Source: Opacimonas viscosa (GTDB taxonomy: Bacteria > Pseudomonadota > Gammaproteobacteria > Enterobacterales > Alteromonadaceae). From it: a stretch of 64,000 nucleotides of DNA. The notes under the pieces were generated by a model. The model made no database searches. It saw only the letters and a list, made by a program, of their open reading frames with translations, and was not told where the DNA came from. The stretch lies in assembly GCF_024199005.1 (NCBI RefSeq), contig NZ_JANATA010000004.1:84967-148966 (forward strand), written 5' to 3'. Both the position numbers and the translations under genes were made by a program. Numbering within the stretch: position 1 is the first letter of the stretch; the number at the start of each line of letters is the position of its first letter. Shown here piece after piece: positions 38,497 through 47,776 of the stretch.

Positions 38497-39826
38497 TGAC
38501 ACTTCTTTATTGCGCTTAATGACGATTCGCCTAGAGCAGTCGGGTCATGAAGTACTAGCGACAAATCATCCGGTACAAGCCTTACAACATATCCAGCAAG
38601 GCTATTTTGACGTAGTGTTGTCTGATTTACGTATGCCAGAAATCGATGGCCTACGCTTGTTTGAAAGGATCAGAGAAACCAAAGCGAACTTGCCAGTGAT
38701 CATTATGACGGCCAACGGTACGATAAAAAATGCGATTGAGGCAACCCAGAAAGGCGTGTTAGGTTTCATCGAAAAGCCAATTAATCACGAAGAGTTAACG
38801 CAGCTATTAAACAAGATTAGTCATAACCTACATCCTTATCAATCATGGTCTGAGCATATTGTGACACGCAATATGACTATGCTTGCATTGTTAGAAAAAG
38901 CGCACCGGATTGCCCAAAAGGACGTTAGTGTATTAATCACGGGCGCAAGTGGTACTGGTAAAGAAGTCTTGGCTAAAGCTATTCATGAAGCCAGTCCGCG
39001 TAGTCAGGAAAAGTTTATTGCGATTAACTGTGGCGCCATTCCTGAAAACCTTTTGGAATCGGAATTATTTGGGCATACCAAAGGCGCTTTTACCGGTGCG
39101 GTTAATGCGAGCCGAGGATTATTTTTAGAAGCGGATAAAGGGACGTTATTTTTAGATGAAATAGGGGATATGCCACACACCTTACAAGTTAAATTGTTAC
39201 GTGCGTTACAAGAACAAAAAATTAAACCGGTTGGGGCACAAAATACTATTGATATAGATGTTAGGGTACTATCGGCAACACATCGAAATTTAGAAATAGA
39301 AATGCAATCGGGCCAGTTTAGAGAAGATCTGTACTATCGTTTAAATGTGGTGAATTTGCACTTGCCACCACTCAAAGATAGGGCTGAGGATATCCCACTT
39401 TTGGCCCGTGAACTACTGCGTAAAAGTGTGCTAAAGCACAACGTGGATATCAGTTCATTTGCCGATGATGCCATGGAGTTATTGGTGACACATACGTGGC
39501 AGGGGAATGTCAGACAATTAGTCAACACCATCGAACAGTGCGTGGCACTGTGCGATACCAAAGTGATTCCAAAACAGTTAGTGGAACAATCATTAAGGCA
39601 AGTGGACAAGACTTGGCCGACACTGAGTGAAGCCAAAGATGCATTTGAATTTAGCTATCTAAAAAAATTATTACATATGACTGATGGTAACGTCACACGA
39701 GCGGCAAATTTAGCGGGCAGAAATCGCAGTGATATGCATAAACTTTTGAAAAAGCACGAGTTGGATGCTGCCGATTTTAGACAAGTCATACCGCTGCATG
39801 ACCAAGCCAAAGTATTAGGGTCTTGA
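38474..39826 (+). CDS. glrR: Sigma-54-dependent response regulator GlrR
   Basis: A 450-aa NtrC-type activator closely like E. coli GlrR. Receiver domain 1-115 with phospho-acceptor D51 (SDLRMPEIDG); AAA+ domain about 130-370 with Walker A GASGTGKE near 157, the sigma-54-contacting GAFTGA near 205 and DEIGDMP; C-terminal Fis-type HTH (GNVTRAANLAGRNRSDMHKL). The true start at 38474 follows AAGGATATTT; the frame is open upstream inside glrK but lacks a ribosome site. In enterobacteria GlrR drives the small RNA glmY and rpoE; targets here are unknown and no glmY-like gene was recognised in the window. Confidence 0.92.
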   Translation: MKILLVDDDTSLLRLMTIRLEQSGHEVLATNHPVQALQHIQQGYFDVVLSDLRMPEIDGLRLFERIRETKANLPVIIMTANGTIKNAIEATQKGVLGFIEKPINHEELTQLLNKISHNLHPYQSWSEHIVTRNMTMLALLEKAHRIAQKDVSVLITGASGTGKEVLAKAIHEASPRSQEKFIAINCGAIPENLLESELFGHTKGAFTGAVNASRGLFLEADKGTLFLDEIGDMPHTLQVKLLRALQEQKIKPVGAQNTIDIDVRVLSATHRNLEIEMQSGQFREDLYYRLNVVNLHLPPLKDRAEDIPLLARELLRKSVLKHNVDISSFADDAMELLVTHTWQGNVRQLVNTIEQCVALCDTKVIPKQLVEQSLRQVDKTWPTLSEAKDAFEFSYLKKLLHMTDGNVTRAANLAGRNRSDMHKLLKKHELDAADFRQVIPLHDQAKVLGS

Positions 39827-39877
39827 TCTATTTATTTGGGATGAAATTAATTACAATGTAACCATGCTAATTTTAGG

Positions 39878-40633
39878 ATGAATACGTTGACCCCACACGC
39901 ATTGTTAGACCAAGTTAAAGATACTCCCTCGCTGGTTGATTTTACTACTGTAATGGACGTGATTAATACGCATTATGAGTATACTCCTACGTTGTTTAAA
40001 AATGGCGATGTAGAAAATAGTTCAGGAACGAATGAAGGCTCTTGTAAAATTTTCGCATTTGCTAAATTTCATCACTTATCTGAAGCACAAACACTGGCTC
40101 TATTCGGCACGTATTATCGTGATGATGTCCTTGGCAATCCTTCAGGCAGTGATCATGCAAATATTAGAAATTTTATGCAAACGGGTTGGGCTGGTGTGCG
40201 TTTTGAATCAGAGCCTTTAAAGGCGAAAGCCCCAGTGGGTCGTTTAACCACCCGAACGATAGCGATGCAAGCGGATACTAATCCCGCGGGTGATATCTTT
40301 GGCGGCTGGGTGTTATCCCAAATGGATATGGCAGCAGGTATTTGCGCAGGGCAGCGTGCCCAAGCTCGAGTGGTGACTGTTGCTTTGGACGGTATGAGTT
40401 TTATTAAACCGGTGCATGTGGGAGACATTTTAGGCGTATATACGAGAATTGTCCGAGTCGGGCGAAGTTCACTCGATGTTCATGTCGAGTGCTGGGTACG
40501 TCGTAGTCGTATCGGTATCAGAGAAAAAGTCACCGAGGCGGTGTTTAAGTTTGTCGCCTTGGACGAACAAGGCCAATCCATGGCGGTTCCCCCTTTAGGT
40601 GATTTGCCTGAATATGTTGAGAGTGATTTGTAA
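39878..40633 (+). CDS. HopJ-domain / YciA acyl-CoA thioesterase fusion
   Basis: A 251-aa two-domain protein. Residues 1-113 match the HopJ family (GSCKIFAFAKFHHLSEAQTL, YYRDDVLGNPSG, NIRNFMQTGWAGV), normally a stand-alone protein of about 112 aa of unknown function. Residues 117-251 are a YciA-type hotdog thioesterase, which hydrolyses acyl-CoA; the active-site block DTNPAGDIFGGWVLSQMD is at about 132-149. The join (LKAKAPVGRLTTRTIAMQ) is in frame with no stop. The ribosome site is TTAGGATGAAT or weaker. The HopJ name comes from a Pseudomonas effector, but the family is widespread in non-pathogens, so secretion should not be assumed. It follows glrR by 51 bases. Confidence 0.85.
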   Translation: MNTLTPHALLDQVKDTPSLVDFTTVMDVINTHYEYTPTLFKNGDVENSSGTNEGSCKIFAFAKFHHLSEAQTLALFGTYYRDDVLGNPSGSDHANIRNFMQTGWAGVRFESEPLKAKAPVGRLTTRTIAMQADTNPAGDIFGGWVLSQMDMAAGICAGQRAQARVVTVALDGMSFIKPVHVGDILGVYTRIVRVGRSSLDVHVECWVRRSRIGIREKVTEAVFKFVALDEQGQSMAVPPLGDLPEYVESDL

Positions 40634-40704
40634 TACGACAAATCACTATCCAACAAAAAACGTCTAGTTTTTTTCGTACAATTTTCAGTCTTTACTAGGC
40701 AATT

Positions 40705-40729
40705 CTGAGCATTAGTTTATAATGCTCAG
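40705..40729. promoter_or_regulatory. Palindrome overlapping the aspS -10 box
   Basis: CTGAGCATTA (40705-40714) and TAATGCTCAG (40720-40729) are exact complements around GTTTA. The right arm contains most of a TATAAT at 40718-40723, the likely aspS -10 box. A protein bound here would block aspS transcription, or the element may be a leader hairpin. Confidence 0.6.
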
Positions 40730-40771
40730 CATATTATTTCGTGTCCAATCGGTTCATATTTAAGGTTTTTC

Positions 40772-42535
40772 ATGCGCACAGATTATTGCGGCAACATCAA
40801 TGCATCTCACATTGGCCAGACAGTCACTTTGTTTGGTTGGGTAAATAAACGTCGAGACTTAGGCGGGGTTATCTTTTTAGATTTACGTGACCGTGAAGGT
40901 ATCGTACAAGTTGTTTATGATCCTGATATTGAAGATGTGTTCGCTACAGCAAATAGCTTACGTAATGAATTCTGTGTGAAGCTGACTGGCTTAGTTCGGG
41001 CGCGTCCTGATTCACAAGTGAATCAAGACATGCGCACAGGTGAAATTGAGATCTTGGGCAAGACCTTAGAAATTTTGAATAAATCAGCAGCGCTGCCACT
41101 AGATTGGAATCAGGAAAACTCAGAAGAACAACGTTTAAAATACCGCTATTTAGATTTACGTCGTCCAGTGATGACAGAGCGTTTATTGTTCCGTTCCAAA
41201 GTCACCGGCGCTGTGCGTCGTTTCTTAGAAGACGATGGCTTCTTGGATATTGAAACACCGATCCTGACTAAAGCTACGCCAGAAGGTGCTCGAGATTACT
41301 TAGTTCCTTCACGTACGCACAAAGGTCAATTTTTTGCTTTACCACAATCTCCACAGTTGTTTAAACAATTGCTGATGATGTCGGGAATGGACAAATACTA
41401 TCAAATAGTAAAGTGTTTCCGTGATGAAGATCTTCGCGCAGACCGACAGCCTGAATTTACGCAAATCGATATCGAGACAACATTCCTTGATGCTGAGGGT
41501 GTGATGGCTATCACAGAACGTATGATCCGCGGATTGTTCCAACAAATGTTAGATGTTGATCTAGGTGAATTCCCACGCATGAGCTACGCTCAGGCCATGC
41601 AAGATTATGGTTCAGATAAGCCTGACTTGCGTAATCCATTAAAAATTATTGATGTGGCTGATATTTTAGCTAACGTTGAATTTAAGGTATTTGCTGGGCC
41701 TGCTAATGATCCGAAAGGTCGGGTTGCGTGTTTATGTGTCCCAGGTGGAGCAAGCTTGTCACGTAAACAGATTGATGGTTACGCAGACTATGCGGGTATC
41801 TACGGTGCCAAGGGTTTGGCCTGGATGAAAGTCAACGATTTGGCTGCTGGCCCTGAGGGGGTTCAGTCTCCGATAGCGAAGTTTTTATCACCAGAAATCA
41901 TTACTGAGTTACTGATGCGTACTGGGGCCCAAACGGGGGATATACTATTATTTGGTTCTGATACTTATAATGTTGTGACCGAGTCATTAGGTGCATTACG
42001 TCTTAAAGTTGGCAATGATTTGTCATTAAATCAAGGTGAATGGCGTCCGTTGTGGGTCGTTGATTTCCCAATGTTCGAAGAAGTCGACGGTCAATTCCAT
42101 GCATTGCATCATCCATTCACTGCACCACGTGATATGACACCAGAGGAACTTGCCGCAAATCCAGCTACTGCGCTTTCTAATGCGTATGATATGGTACTAA
42201 ATGGCTGTGAATTAGGTGGGGGTTCTGTGCGTATTCACCAACAAGACATGCAAGCCACGGTATTTGATATTTTAGGGATCACCAAAGAAGAAGCTCAGTC
42301 TAAGTTTGGCTTCTTACTTGAGGCTTTACAGTACGGTACTCCACCACATGCGGGTTTGGCATTTGGTTTAGATCGTTTAGTCATGTTGATGACGGGTGCT
42401 TCATCGATCCGTGATGTTATGGCATTCCCGAAAACCACTACGGCCGCTTGCCCGTTAACTAATGCACCAGGTGTAGCCAACTCTGAACAGTTAACTGAAT
42501 TAGCGATTACTACAGTAAAGAAAACGGAAGAATAA
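40772..42535 (+). CDS. aspS: Aspartyl-tRNA synthetase
   Basis: Class IIb aminoacyl-tRNA synthetase charging tRNA-Asp, 587 aa. It has the N-terminal OB-fold anticodon-binding domain (1-105), class II motif 2 ([18 protein letters not shown], about 217-234), the bacterial GAD insertion domain (about 285-420) and motif 3 ([12 protein letters not shown], about 528-539). The length is that of the bacterial discriminating-type enzyme. The start is the ATG at 40772. nudB follows after 7 bases and ruvCAB next, so DNA repair and tRNA charging share a transcription unit here. Confidence 0.97.
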   Translation: MRTDYCGNINASHIGQTVTLFGWVNKRRDLGGVIFLDLRDREGIVQVVYDPDIEDVFATANSLRNEFCVKLTGLVRARPDSQVNQDMRTGEIEILGKTLEILNKSAALPLDWNQENSEEQRLKYRYLDLRRPVMTERLLFRSKVTGAVRRFLEDDGFLDIETPILTKATPEGARDYLVPSRTHKGQFFALPQSPQLFKQLLMMSGMDKYYQIVKCFRDEDLRADRQPEFTQIDIETTFLDAEGVMAITERMIRGLFQQMLDVDLGEFPRMSYAQAMQDYGSDKPDLRNPLKIIDVADILANVEFKVFAGPANDPKGRVACLCVPGGASLSRKQIDGYADYAGIYGAKGLAWMKVNDLAAGPEGVQSPIAKFLSPEIITELLMRTGAQTGDILLFGSDTYNVVTESLGALRLKVGNDLSLNQGEWRPLWVVDFPMFEEVDGQFHALHHPFTAPRDMTPEELAANPATALSNAYDMVLNGCELGGGSVRIHQQDMQATVFDILGITKEEAQSKFGFLLEALQYGTPPHAGLAFGLDRLVMLMTGASSIRDVMAFPKTTTAACPLTNAPGVANSEQLTELAITTVKKTEE

Positions 42536-42542
42536 TTATTCA

Positions 42543-42986
42543 ATGACATTTAAAAGACCAGAGTCAGTCCTCGTCGTTCTGTACAATGAACATGCCCAAG
42601 TATTGGTGATGCAAAGAGACGATGATCCTGACTTTTGGCAATCTGTAACGGGCACTTTAGAGCCATCTGAAGTGCCCTTGCAGACCGCTTATCGAGAAGT
42701 GGCAGAAGAAACAGGGGTCATTCTGGATCCTACGTTACAGCAAATCAAAGACTGTCGTTTAACGAACCAATATACCATTCGCAAAACATGGCTTTATCGC
42801 TACCCAGTAGATACCAAATACAATTTTGAATATGTATTCGCCGCTCAAATACCCGCTGACGCTCAAATCCGTTTAACGGAGCACACAGCTTATTTATGGT
42901 TGGATAAGACGGCAGCGATAGAAAAGGTTTGGTCATCTACTAATGCTGACGCCATCGCTCGTTTTGTCCCGGAAGTATCGACATGA
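42543..42986 (+). CDS. nudB: Dihydroneopterin triphosphate diphosphatase NudB
   Basis: A 147-aa Nudix hydrolase. The Nudix box runs from G36 to V58 (GTLEPSE, seven residues, REVAEETGV) and matches the consensus fully. NudB removes pyrophosphate from dihydroneopterin triphosphate in folate synthesis. The assignment relies on this box plus the conserved gene order aspS-nudB-ruvC. The N-terminal [20 protein letters not shown] and the C-terminal [18 protein letters not shown] also fit. The yebC gene often found in this neighbourhood is missing. Stop and ruvC start overlap (ATGA). Confidence 0.92.
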   Translation: MTFKRPESVLVVLYNEHAQVLVMQRDDDPDFWQSVTGTLEPSEVPLQTAYREVAEETGVILDPTLQQIKDCRLTNQYTIRKTWLYRYPVDTKYNFEYVFAAQIPADAQIRLTEHTAYLWLDKTAAIEKVWSSTNADAIARFVPEVST

Positions 42987-43507
42987 GTATTATCCTAGGC
43001 ATTGACCCAGGTTCCCGTATTACCGGTTATGGCCTCATAAAAAAAACTGGGACTACTTTTGCCTACGTTTCGAGTGGTTGTATTAAAACATACGGCGATG
43101 AACTGGCCGGACGTTTGCAACAGATTTTTGCTGGAGTCAGTGAGATTATTCAACAGCACCAGCCGAATGAGTTTGCGATTGAACAAGTATTTATGGCGAA
43201 AAATCCAGATTCAGCGTTGAAGTTAGGTCAAGCTAGAGGCAGTGCGATTGTCGCTGCGACGCAATACGATCTTCCAGTCTATGAATATTCGGCACGACAA
43301 ATAAAACAATCTGTTGTGGGCAAGGGTAGTGCGGATAAAACACAGGTACAGCATATGGTTAGGCATATTTTAAAGTTACCAGGCACACCCCAAGCCGATG
43401 CTGCAGATGCACTTGCAGTTGCTCTGTGTCATGGGCATACTCAACAAAGCTTACTTCCTATGGCTGGCCAAGCGAGTAAGACAGTCAGGGGTCGACTGAG
43501 ACGCTAA
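42983..43507 (+). CDS. ruvC: Holliday junction resolvase RuvC
   Basis: RuvC cuts Holliday junctions symmetrically in complex with RuvAB. The 174-aa protein has [15 protein letters not shown] with catalytic D8, [20 protein letters not shown] with the catalytic glutamate, and the C-terminal [14 protein letters not shown] with the last two acidic residues. The start overlaps nudB by four bases (ATGA). ruvA begins 71 bases downstream with a TATAAT-like box in between, so ruvAB may have an additional promoter. I saw no LexA box (CTGT-N8-ACAG) there. Confidence 0.97.
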   Translation: MSIILGIDPGSRITGYGLIKKTGTTFAYVSSGCIKTYGDELAGRLQQIFAGVSEIIQQHQPNEFAIEQVFMAKNPDSALKLGQARGSAIVAATQYDLPVYEYSARQIKQSVVGKGSADKTQVQHMVRHILKLPGTPQADAADALAVALCHGHTQQSLLPMAGQASKTVRGRLRR

Positions 43508-43578
43508 GTCTCAACTTAAATTCAGTATGCTACACCGAGTATGCATCCTATAATAAACACAATAACAGAGAGCGCAGC

Positions 43579-44205
43579 ATGATTGGATTAATTACCGGCA
43601 AAATACTTGCAAAACAGCCTCCCGAGGTATTGATTGAAGCTGGTGGGATTGGCTATGAAGTCAACATGCCAATGACCAGTATTTACCAGCTACCAGAGAT
43701 CGGTGAAATCACCACGGTCTTTACGCATTTTGTCGTACGCGAGGATGCACAGTTATTATTTGGTTTTGCTGATAAACAGGAGCGTATTGTCTTTCGTGAA
43801 TTGATTAAGGCAAATGGCGTCGGTCCAAAACTAGCATTAACCATTTTATCAGGCATGTCTGCAGCCCAACTTGTCCAATGTGTGGGTTTTGAAGATGTTA
43901 CGACTTTGGTTAAATTACCCGGGGTAGGGAAAAAGACAGCCGAACGTTTGGTCGTGGAGTTAAAGGATCGTCTAGCGAAGTTAAATTTAACGGCTGCTGA
44001 TGATGCTGTATTGATTCCAGGCACACCTTCACTGGATATTGGTAATACCATCGTACCGGTGAACGATGTGCGTGAAGAAGCGCTGAGTGCATTAGTTGCT
44101 TTAGGTTATAAACCCGCTCAAGCAAGTAAAGTCATTCAAAGTGTGTATAAAGATGATTTAACGAGCGAACAGCTGATCCGCGAAGCCCTTAGGTCAATGG
44201 TGTAA
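43579..44205 (+). CDS. ruvA: Holliday junction branch migration protein RuvA
   Basis: RuvA binds four-way junctions as a tetramer and loads RuvB. The 208-aa protein has the N-terminal OB domain ([20 protein letters not shown]), two helix-hairpin-helix motifs ([10 protein letters not shown] and [16 protein letters not shown]) and the C-terminal RuvB-binding helix bundle ([20 protein letters not shown]). Length is normal. ruvB starts two bases after the stop, so the pair is translationally linked. Confidence 0.97.
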   Translation: MIGLITGKILAKQPPEVLIEAGGIGYEVNMPMTSIYQLPEIGEITTVFTHFVVREDAQLLFGFADKQERIVFRELIKANGVGPKLALTILSGMSAAQLVQCVGFEDVTTLVKLPGVGKKTAERLVVELKDRLAKLNLTAADDAVLIPGTPSLDIGNTIVPVNDVREEALSALVALGYKPAQASKVIQSVYKDDLTSEQLIREALRSMV

Positions 44206-44207
44206 TT

Positions 44208-45212
44208 ATGATAGAAGAAGATCGCTTAATACAAGCAACAGCCAAAGGCGATGATGAAGCTGTCGATCGTGCTATACGTCCTAAAACGTTAGCCGATTAC
44301 ACAGGACAGCCGCACGTTTGCGAACAAATGGAGATATTCATTGAGGCAGCGCGAAAACGTTCCGATGCTTTAGATCATTTGTTGATATTTGGTCCACCAG
44401 GCTTGGGTAAAACCACATTAGCAAATATTGTTGCGAATGAGATGGGCGTAAACATTAAAACAACCTCAGGGCCAGTGCTTGAAAAAGCAGGAGATTTAGC
44501 TGCGCTATTAACCAACCTGGAAGAAAACGATGTGTTGTTTGTCGATGAAATCCACCGTTTGAGTCCTGTTGTAGAAGAAGTGTTGTATCCTGCTATGGAA
44601 GATTATCAATTGGATATAATGATTGGTGAAGGACCTGCAGCTCGCTCTATTAAGCTAGACTTACCGCCCTTTACCCTCATTGGTGCGACAACTCGAGCAG
44701 GTTCTCTGACCTCACCGTTACGAGACCGTTTTGGTATTGTACAACGACTAGAATTTTATAATACTCAGGATTTGACTGATATTATTATGCGATCGGCAAA
44801 TTATTTAAATGTTGATATGGCTGAAGAAGGGGCGATTGAAGTGGCTAAACGCGCTCGTGGCACCCCGCGTATCGCTAACCGCTTGTTGCGTCGTGTTCGA
44901 GATTATGCCGAGATCAAAGCCGATGGTGTGGCTACGGCAGAAGTGGCTGCTAGTGCACTCGATATGCTCGATGTGGATAAAGAAGGTTTTGACTTTATGG
45001 ATCGCAAGCTCCTCGAAGCGATTATTGATAAATTTGCTGGCGGTCCGGTCGGTTTAGATAATTTAGCGGCGGCGATAGGCGAAGAAAAAGAGACGATTGA
45101 AGATGTCATTGAACCGTATTTAATCCAACAAGGCTTTTTACAAAGAACGCCAAGAGGTCGTATTGCTCTAGAACGGGCTTATCGTCATTTGGGTTTTGAT
45201 TATACCGTGTAA
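44208..45212 (+). CDS. ruvB: Holliday junction helicase RuvB
   Basis: RuvB is the hexameric AAA+ motor for branch migration. The 334-aa protein has Walker [10 protein letters not shown] at about 62-70, Walker B FVDEIHRL near 110, the sensor-1 block [11 protein letters not shown] and the C-terminal winged helix ([18 protein letters not shown]). The length is that of the family. Last gene of the aspS-nudB-ruvCAB run. Downstream is a 257-bp gap carrying a minus-strand promoter/terminator pair, then ybgC. Confidence 0.97.
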   Translation: MIEEDRLIQATAKGDDEAVDRAIRPKTLADYTGQPHVCEQMEIFIEAARKRSDALDHLLIFGPPGLGKTTLANIVANEMGVNIKTTSGPVLEKAGDLAALLTNLEENDVLFVDEIHRLSPVVEEVLYPAMEDYQLDIMIGEGPAARSIKLDLPPFTLIGATTRAGSLTSPLRDRFGIVQRLEFYNTQDLTDIIMRSANYLNVDMAEEGAIEVAKRARGTPRIANRLLRRVRDYAEIKADGVATAEVAASALDMLDVDKEGFDFMDRKLLEAIIDKFAGGPVGLDNLAAAIGEEKETIEDVIEPYLIQQGFLQRTPRGRIALERAYRHLGFDYTV

Positions 45213-45296
45213 CGGTCGGGATTGAGGGAGTTCTTTATCAGTGGTTAATTCCGAACTGATTCCCCTTCAGAGCAAGTGTGGTGTGATTCGATGAGC

Positions 45297-45399
45297 AAAA
45301 AAAAAGCCCACCAGAGGCGGGCTAAAAACATATGTCAATGATACTACATAGAACAACATGTTGAGGGATACAAATTGAATCAAACACAAACAATCTATG
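45297..45399 (-). ncRNA. Candidate small RNA antisense to the ruvB-ybgC gap
   Basis: On the minus strand TTGTAT (45433-45428), 16 bases and TATAAT (45411-45406) form a promoter. About 100 bases on, an 8-bp stem AGCCCGCC/GGTGGGCT (45323-45316 and 45312-45305, one G-U) with a 3-base loop is followed by nine U (45305-45297), a strong terminator. No gene on this strand needs it. Between them no open frame of note exists, but CATAGA near the predicted 5' end can pair with TCTATG, and CAACATGTTG is self-complementary. A small RNA is inferred; the start site is estimated. Confidence 0.5.
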
Positions 45400-45469
45400 G
45401 CGTGCATTATAGTGCTCAGATGACTTCATACAACTGAATTAAATTAGTTTATTAGGATTAGATTTTTTA

Positions 45470-45880
45470 ATGGATAAATTCTCTCCTCATTGTTTTACTG
45501 TCAGAGTCTATTATGAAGACACTGATGCCGGTGGAATTGTATATTATGCGAACTATTTGAGGTTTTTAGAACGAGCTCGTAGTGAATATGTACGTGATTT
45601 AGGGGTTTCCCAACAAGCTTTATTAGATGATAATATTGCATTCGTAGTTAAAAAAATTAATATGGAAAATCATGCACCGGCAAAGTTTGAGCAAGAAATA
45701 ACCATTCGAACCTCCATCAGCGAACTTAAAAGAGCTTCTATGGTCTTTACACAGAGTATTTACTTTGCAGATCGTTTGTTAGTCTCAGCTGAGGTTCAGG
45801 TTGCTTGTGTCAATTTACTCAAAATGAAGCCTTGTGCTATTCCACCTTCACTTTATAAGGAATGTTTACGTGTCAACTGA
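45470..45880 (+). CDS. ybgC: Acyl-CoA thioesterase YbgC
   Basis: A 136-aa hotdog-fold thioesterase of the 4-hydroxybenzoyl-CoA thioesterase type, the usual first gene of the tol-pal operon. The motif [19 protein letters not shown] contains the catalytic D19. In E. coli YbgC hydrolyses short acyl-CoAs and associates with phospholipid-synthesis proteins. The upstream sequence AGGATTAGATTTTTTA gives a reasonable ribosome site. Its end overlaps tolQ by 11 bases. Confidence 0.95.
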   Translation: MDKFSPHCFTVRVYYEDTDAGGIVYYANYLRFLERARSEYVRDLGVSQQALLDDNIAFVVKKINMENHAPAKFEQEITIRTSISELKRASMVFTQSIYFADRLLVSAEVQVACVNLLKMKPCAIPPSLYKECLRVN

Positions 45881-46544
45881 TCTCACGTTTATCGGTTTGT
45901 TTTTAGAAGCTAGTGTCGTTGTACAGTTAGTTATGTTGATTTTAATGGGGACGTCCATCATTTCTTGGGCATTTATTTTTCAACGTGCACGTGCGCTTAA
46001 GTTTGCTAAACAAACGTTACAAGAATTTGAAGAGAAGTTCTGGTCTGGTACCGATTTGAATCAGTTGTATCAAGAACTATCTGCGCAGAGTCACATATCC
46101 GGTGTGCACAGTATTTTTGTCTCTGGTTTTCGCGAGTTTGTCCGTCTGCGCAAAGCGAGCGCCCAAGGTGATATGGTAGTAGAAGGTGCGGCTCGTTCGA
46201 TGCGAGTGGCATTGTCTCGAGAGGTGGACGGTTTAGAATCTCGTCTGTCATTTTTAGCCACAGCGGGCTCTATTTCTCCATATATTGGTCTATTCGGTAC
46301 AGTTTGGGGGATTATGAATGCCTTCATCGCCCTAGGGCAAGTCCAGCAGGCTACATTAGCTATGGTTGCACCGGGTATTGCTGAGGCACTGATAGCGACT
46401 GCTATAGGACTTTTTGCTGCTATTCCTGCGGTAATTGCATACAACAAATTCAGTAATCAGGTAGAAAAAATCGAAAATGGTTATGTTAACTTCATGGAAG
46501 AGTTTTCTGCCATTTTACAACGCCAGTCGGTAGCGAGTGCATAA
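45870..46544 (+). CDS. tolQ: Tol-Pal motor protein TolQ (GTG start)
   Basis: TolQ is the ExbB/MotA-like inner-membrane channel subunit that, with TolR, couples proton flow to TolA. The 224-aa protein has three transmembrane segments (about 12-34, 125-148, 165-188). The start is GTG at 45870: AAGGA at 45857-45861 is 8 bases upstream and the resulting start fits the family. In-frame ATGs further up lie inside ybgC without a ribosome site. tolR follows after two bases. Confidence 0.95.
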   Translation: MSTDLTFIGLFLEASVVVQLVMLILMGTSIISWAFIFQRARALKFAKQTLQEFEEKFWSGTDLNQLYQELSAQSHISGVHSIFVSGFREFVRLRKASAQGDMVVEGAARSMRVALSREVDGLESRLSFLATAGSISPYIGLFGTVWGIMNAFIALGQVQQATLAMVAPGIAEALIATAIGLFAAIPAVIAYNKFSNQVEKIENGYVNFMEEFSAILQRQSVASA

Positions 46545-46546
46545 TC

Positions 46547-46966
46547 ATGTATCAGCGTAAAAAGCGTCGTCCGGTATCTGATATTAATGTCGTGCCATAC
46601 ATCGATGTGATGTTGGTATTACTCATCATTTTTATGGTGACTGCTCCCTTGGTGACCCAAGGCGTAAAAGTTGATCTACCGGATGCCAACGCAGAGCCTG
46701 TGGAACAAGAAGAAATACCACCCCTGATAGCGTCTATGGATGCACAAGGTCAATATTATTTAAACGTGGGTAATGATCCCAAATCACCATTAACCATTCC
46801 TGATTTTTTAGCGTTGGTTGAATTAGAAATACAAAATCAACCAAAAAAGCCTGTTGTGATCAAAGCAGATGGTTCAGTGGCATATGATAAAATTGTGCAA
46901 ATGATGGTGACCCTACAAAAGGCTGGCGTGCCTTCTGTAGGATTAATGACTGAGCCAGAGCAATAA
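46547..46966 (+). CDS. tolR: Tol-Pal motor protein TolR
   Basis: TolR is the single-pass ExbD-like partner of TolQ. The 139-aa protein has one transmembrane helix (about 17-38, DVMLVLLIIFMVTAPLVTQ) containing the conserved aspartate of PYIDVMLVLL, which carries protons, and a periplasmic domain ending KAGVPSVGLMTEPEQ. Normal length. Contiguous with tolA, whose ATG directly follows the stop. Confidence 0.96.
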   Translation: MYQRKKRRPVSDINVVPYIDVMLVLLIIFMVTAPLVTQGVKVDLPDANAEPVEQEEIPPLIASMDAQGQYYLNVGNDPKSPLTIPDFLALVELEIQNQPKKPVVIKADGSVAYDKIVQMMVTLQKAGVPSVGLMTEPEQ

Positions 46967-47776
46967 ATGGATAAACAGCGCGTTATCGATGCACTTAAAT
47001 CTTCTTATGGCATGTCGATAGTGTTGCATATCGGGATTGTTTTATTTTTAGTGTTGAGTGTCAGTTTTGCAGCAAAAACACCTAACGTGGCTGTCGACAT
47101 AGCTGCTGTGCCGGAGATCGTTCAGGCAACTTTTATTGACCCTGCAGTGACGCAGGCAAAATATGATAAAGAACAAGTGCAAAAGCGTGCGACTGAACGA
47201 CAACGCCAAGAGCGTTTGCAACGAGAAAAGGCGGCTCGAGAAAAGCGCGAAGCAGAGCGCAAACGCAAAGCAAAAGCACAGCAAGCTGCAGAGAAAAAGA
47301 AACAGGCAGAAGCAAAAAAGCAACGTGAATTAGAGCGCAAGGCTGCAGAGGCTTTAGCGCAGAAAAAAGCAGCAGAAGCAGCGGCACAAAAACGCAAACA
47401 AGCAGAAGTAGCAGAACAAAAACGTTTAGCGGAACAACAAAAACAATTAGAAGAAGCATTACGTCAAGAGCAAGCCCAAATCGCTGCAGAACAAAGAAAG
47501 CGTGTTGTTTCAGAGAAACAGCGTTATTCTGCCTTGATCAAGGCAACTATTCAGCGTAATTTAATCGTCAATGATGCCTTTAAAGGCAAGAAGTGCCTAC
47601 TGAATATTCGTCTTGGTATCGGTGGTGTAGTGCTTAAAGTGAATCAATTATCAGGTGATGATGCGTTGTGTCGGGCAGCGATTAACGCAGTTTATAAGCC
47701 AACAAATTTACCGGTGTCACGTGACCCGGCTGTTTTTGCAGAATTAAGAGATATCAACTTAACGGTAGAGCAATGA
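46967..47776 (+). CDS. tolA: Cell envelope protein TolA
   Basis: TolA spans the periplasm, linking the TolQR motor to Pal and TolB at the outer membrane during constriction. The 269-aa protein has one N-terminal helix (about 14-35; the conserved SHLS-type segment is [13 protein letters not shown]), a long Ala/Lys/Glu/Gln/Arg helical rod (about 62-180) and a globular C-terminal domain III (about 185-269) with the two cysteines KKCLLNIRL and DDALCRAAI. It is much shorter than E. coli TolA (421 aa) because the rod is shorter. Overlaps tolB by four bases. Confidence 0.94.
   Translation: MDKQRVIDALKSSYGMSIVLHIGIVLFLVLSVSFAAKTPNVAVDIAAVPEIVQATFIDPAVTQAKYDKEQVQKRATERQRQERLQREKAAREKREAERKRKAKAQQAAEKKKQAEAKKQRELERKAAEALAQKKAAEAAAQKRKQAEVAEQKRLAEQQKQLEEALRQEQAQIAAEQRKRVVSEKQRYSALIKATIQRNLIVNDAFKGKKCLLNIRLGIGGVVLKVNQLSGDDALCRAAINAVYKPTNLPVSRDPAVFAELRDINLTVEQ

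Noticed and set aside
39878..40216. HopJ domain as evidence of a type III effector
   Set aside because: The family is widespread in free-living bacteria, there is no secretion signal and no type III genes nearby.
43508..43578. LexA box ahead of ruvA
   Set aside because: No CTGT-N8-ACAG pattern is present; only a TATAAT-like box was seen.
47048..47459. Antisense frames rich in Cys, Leu and Phe across tolA
   Set aside because: Reverse frames of the TolA helical rod, with no ribosome sites.
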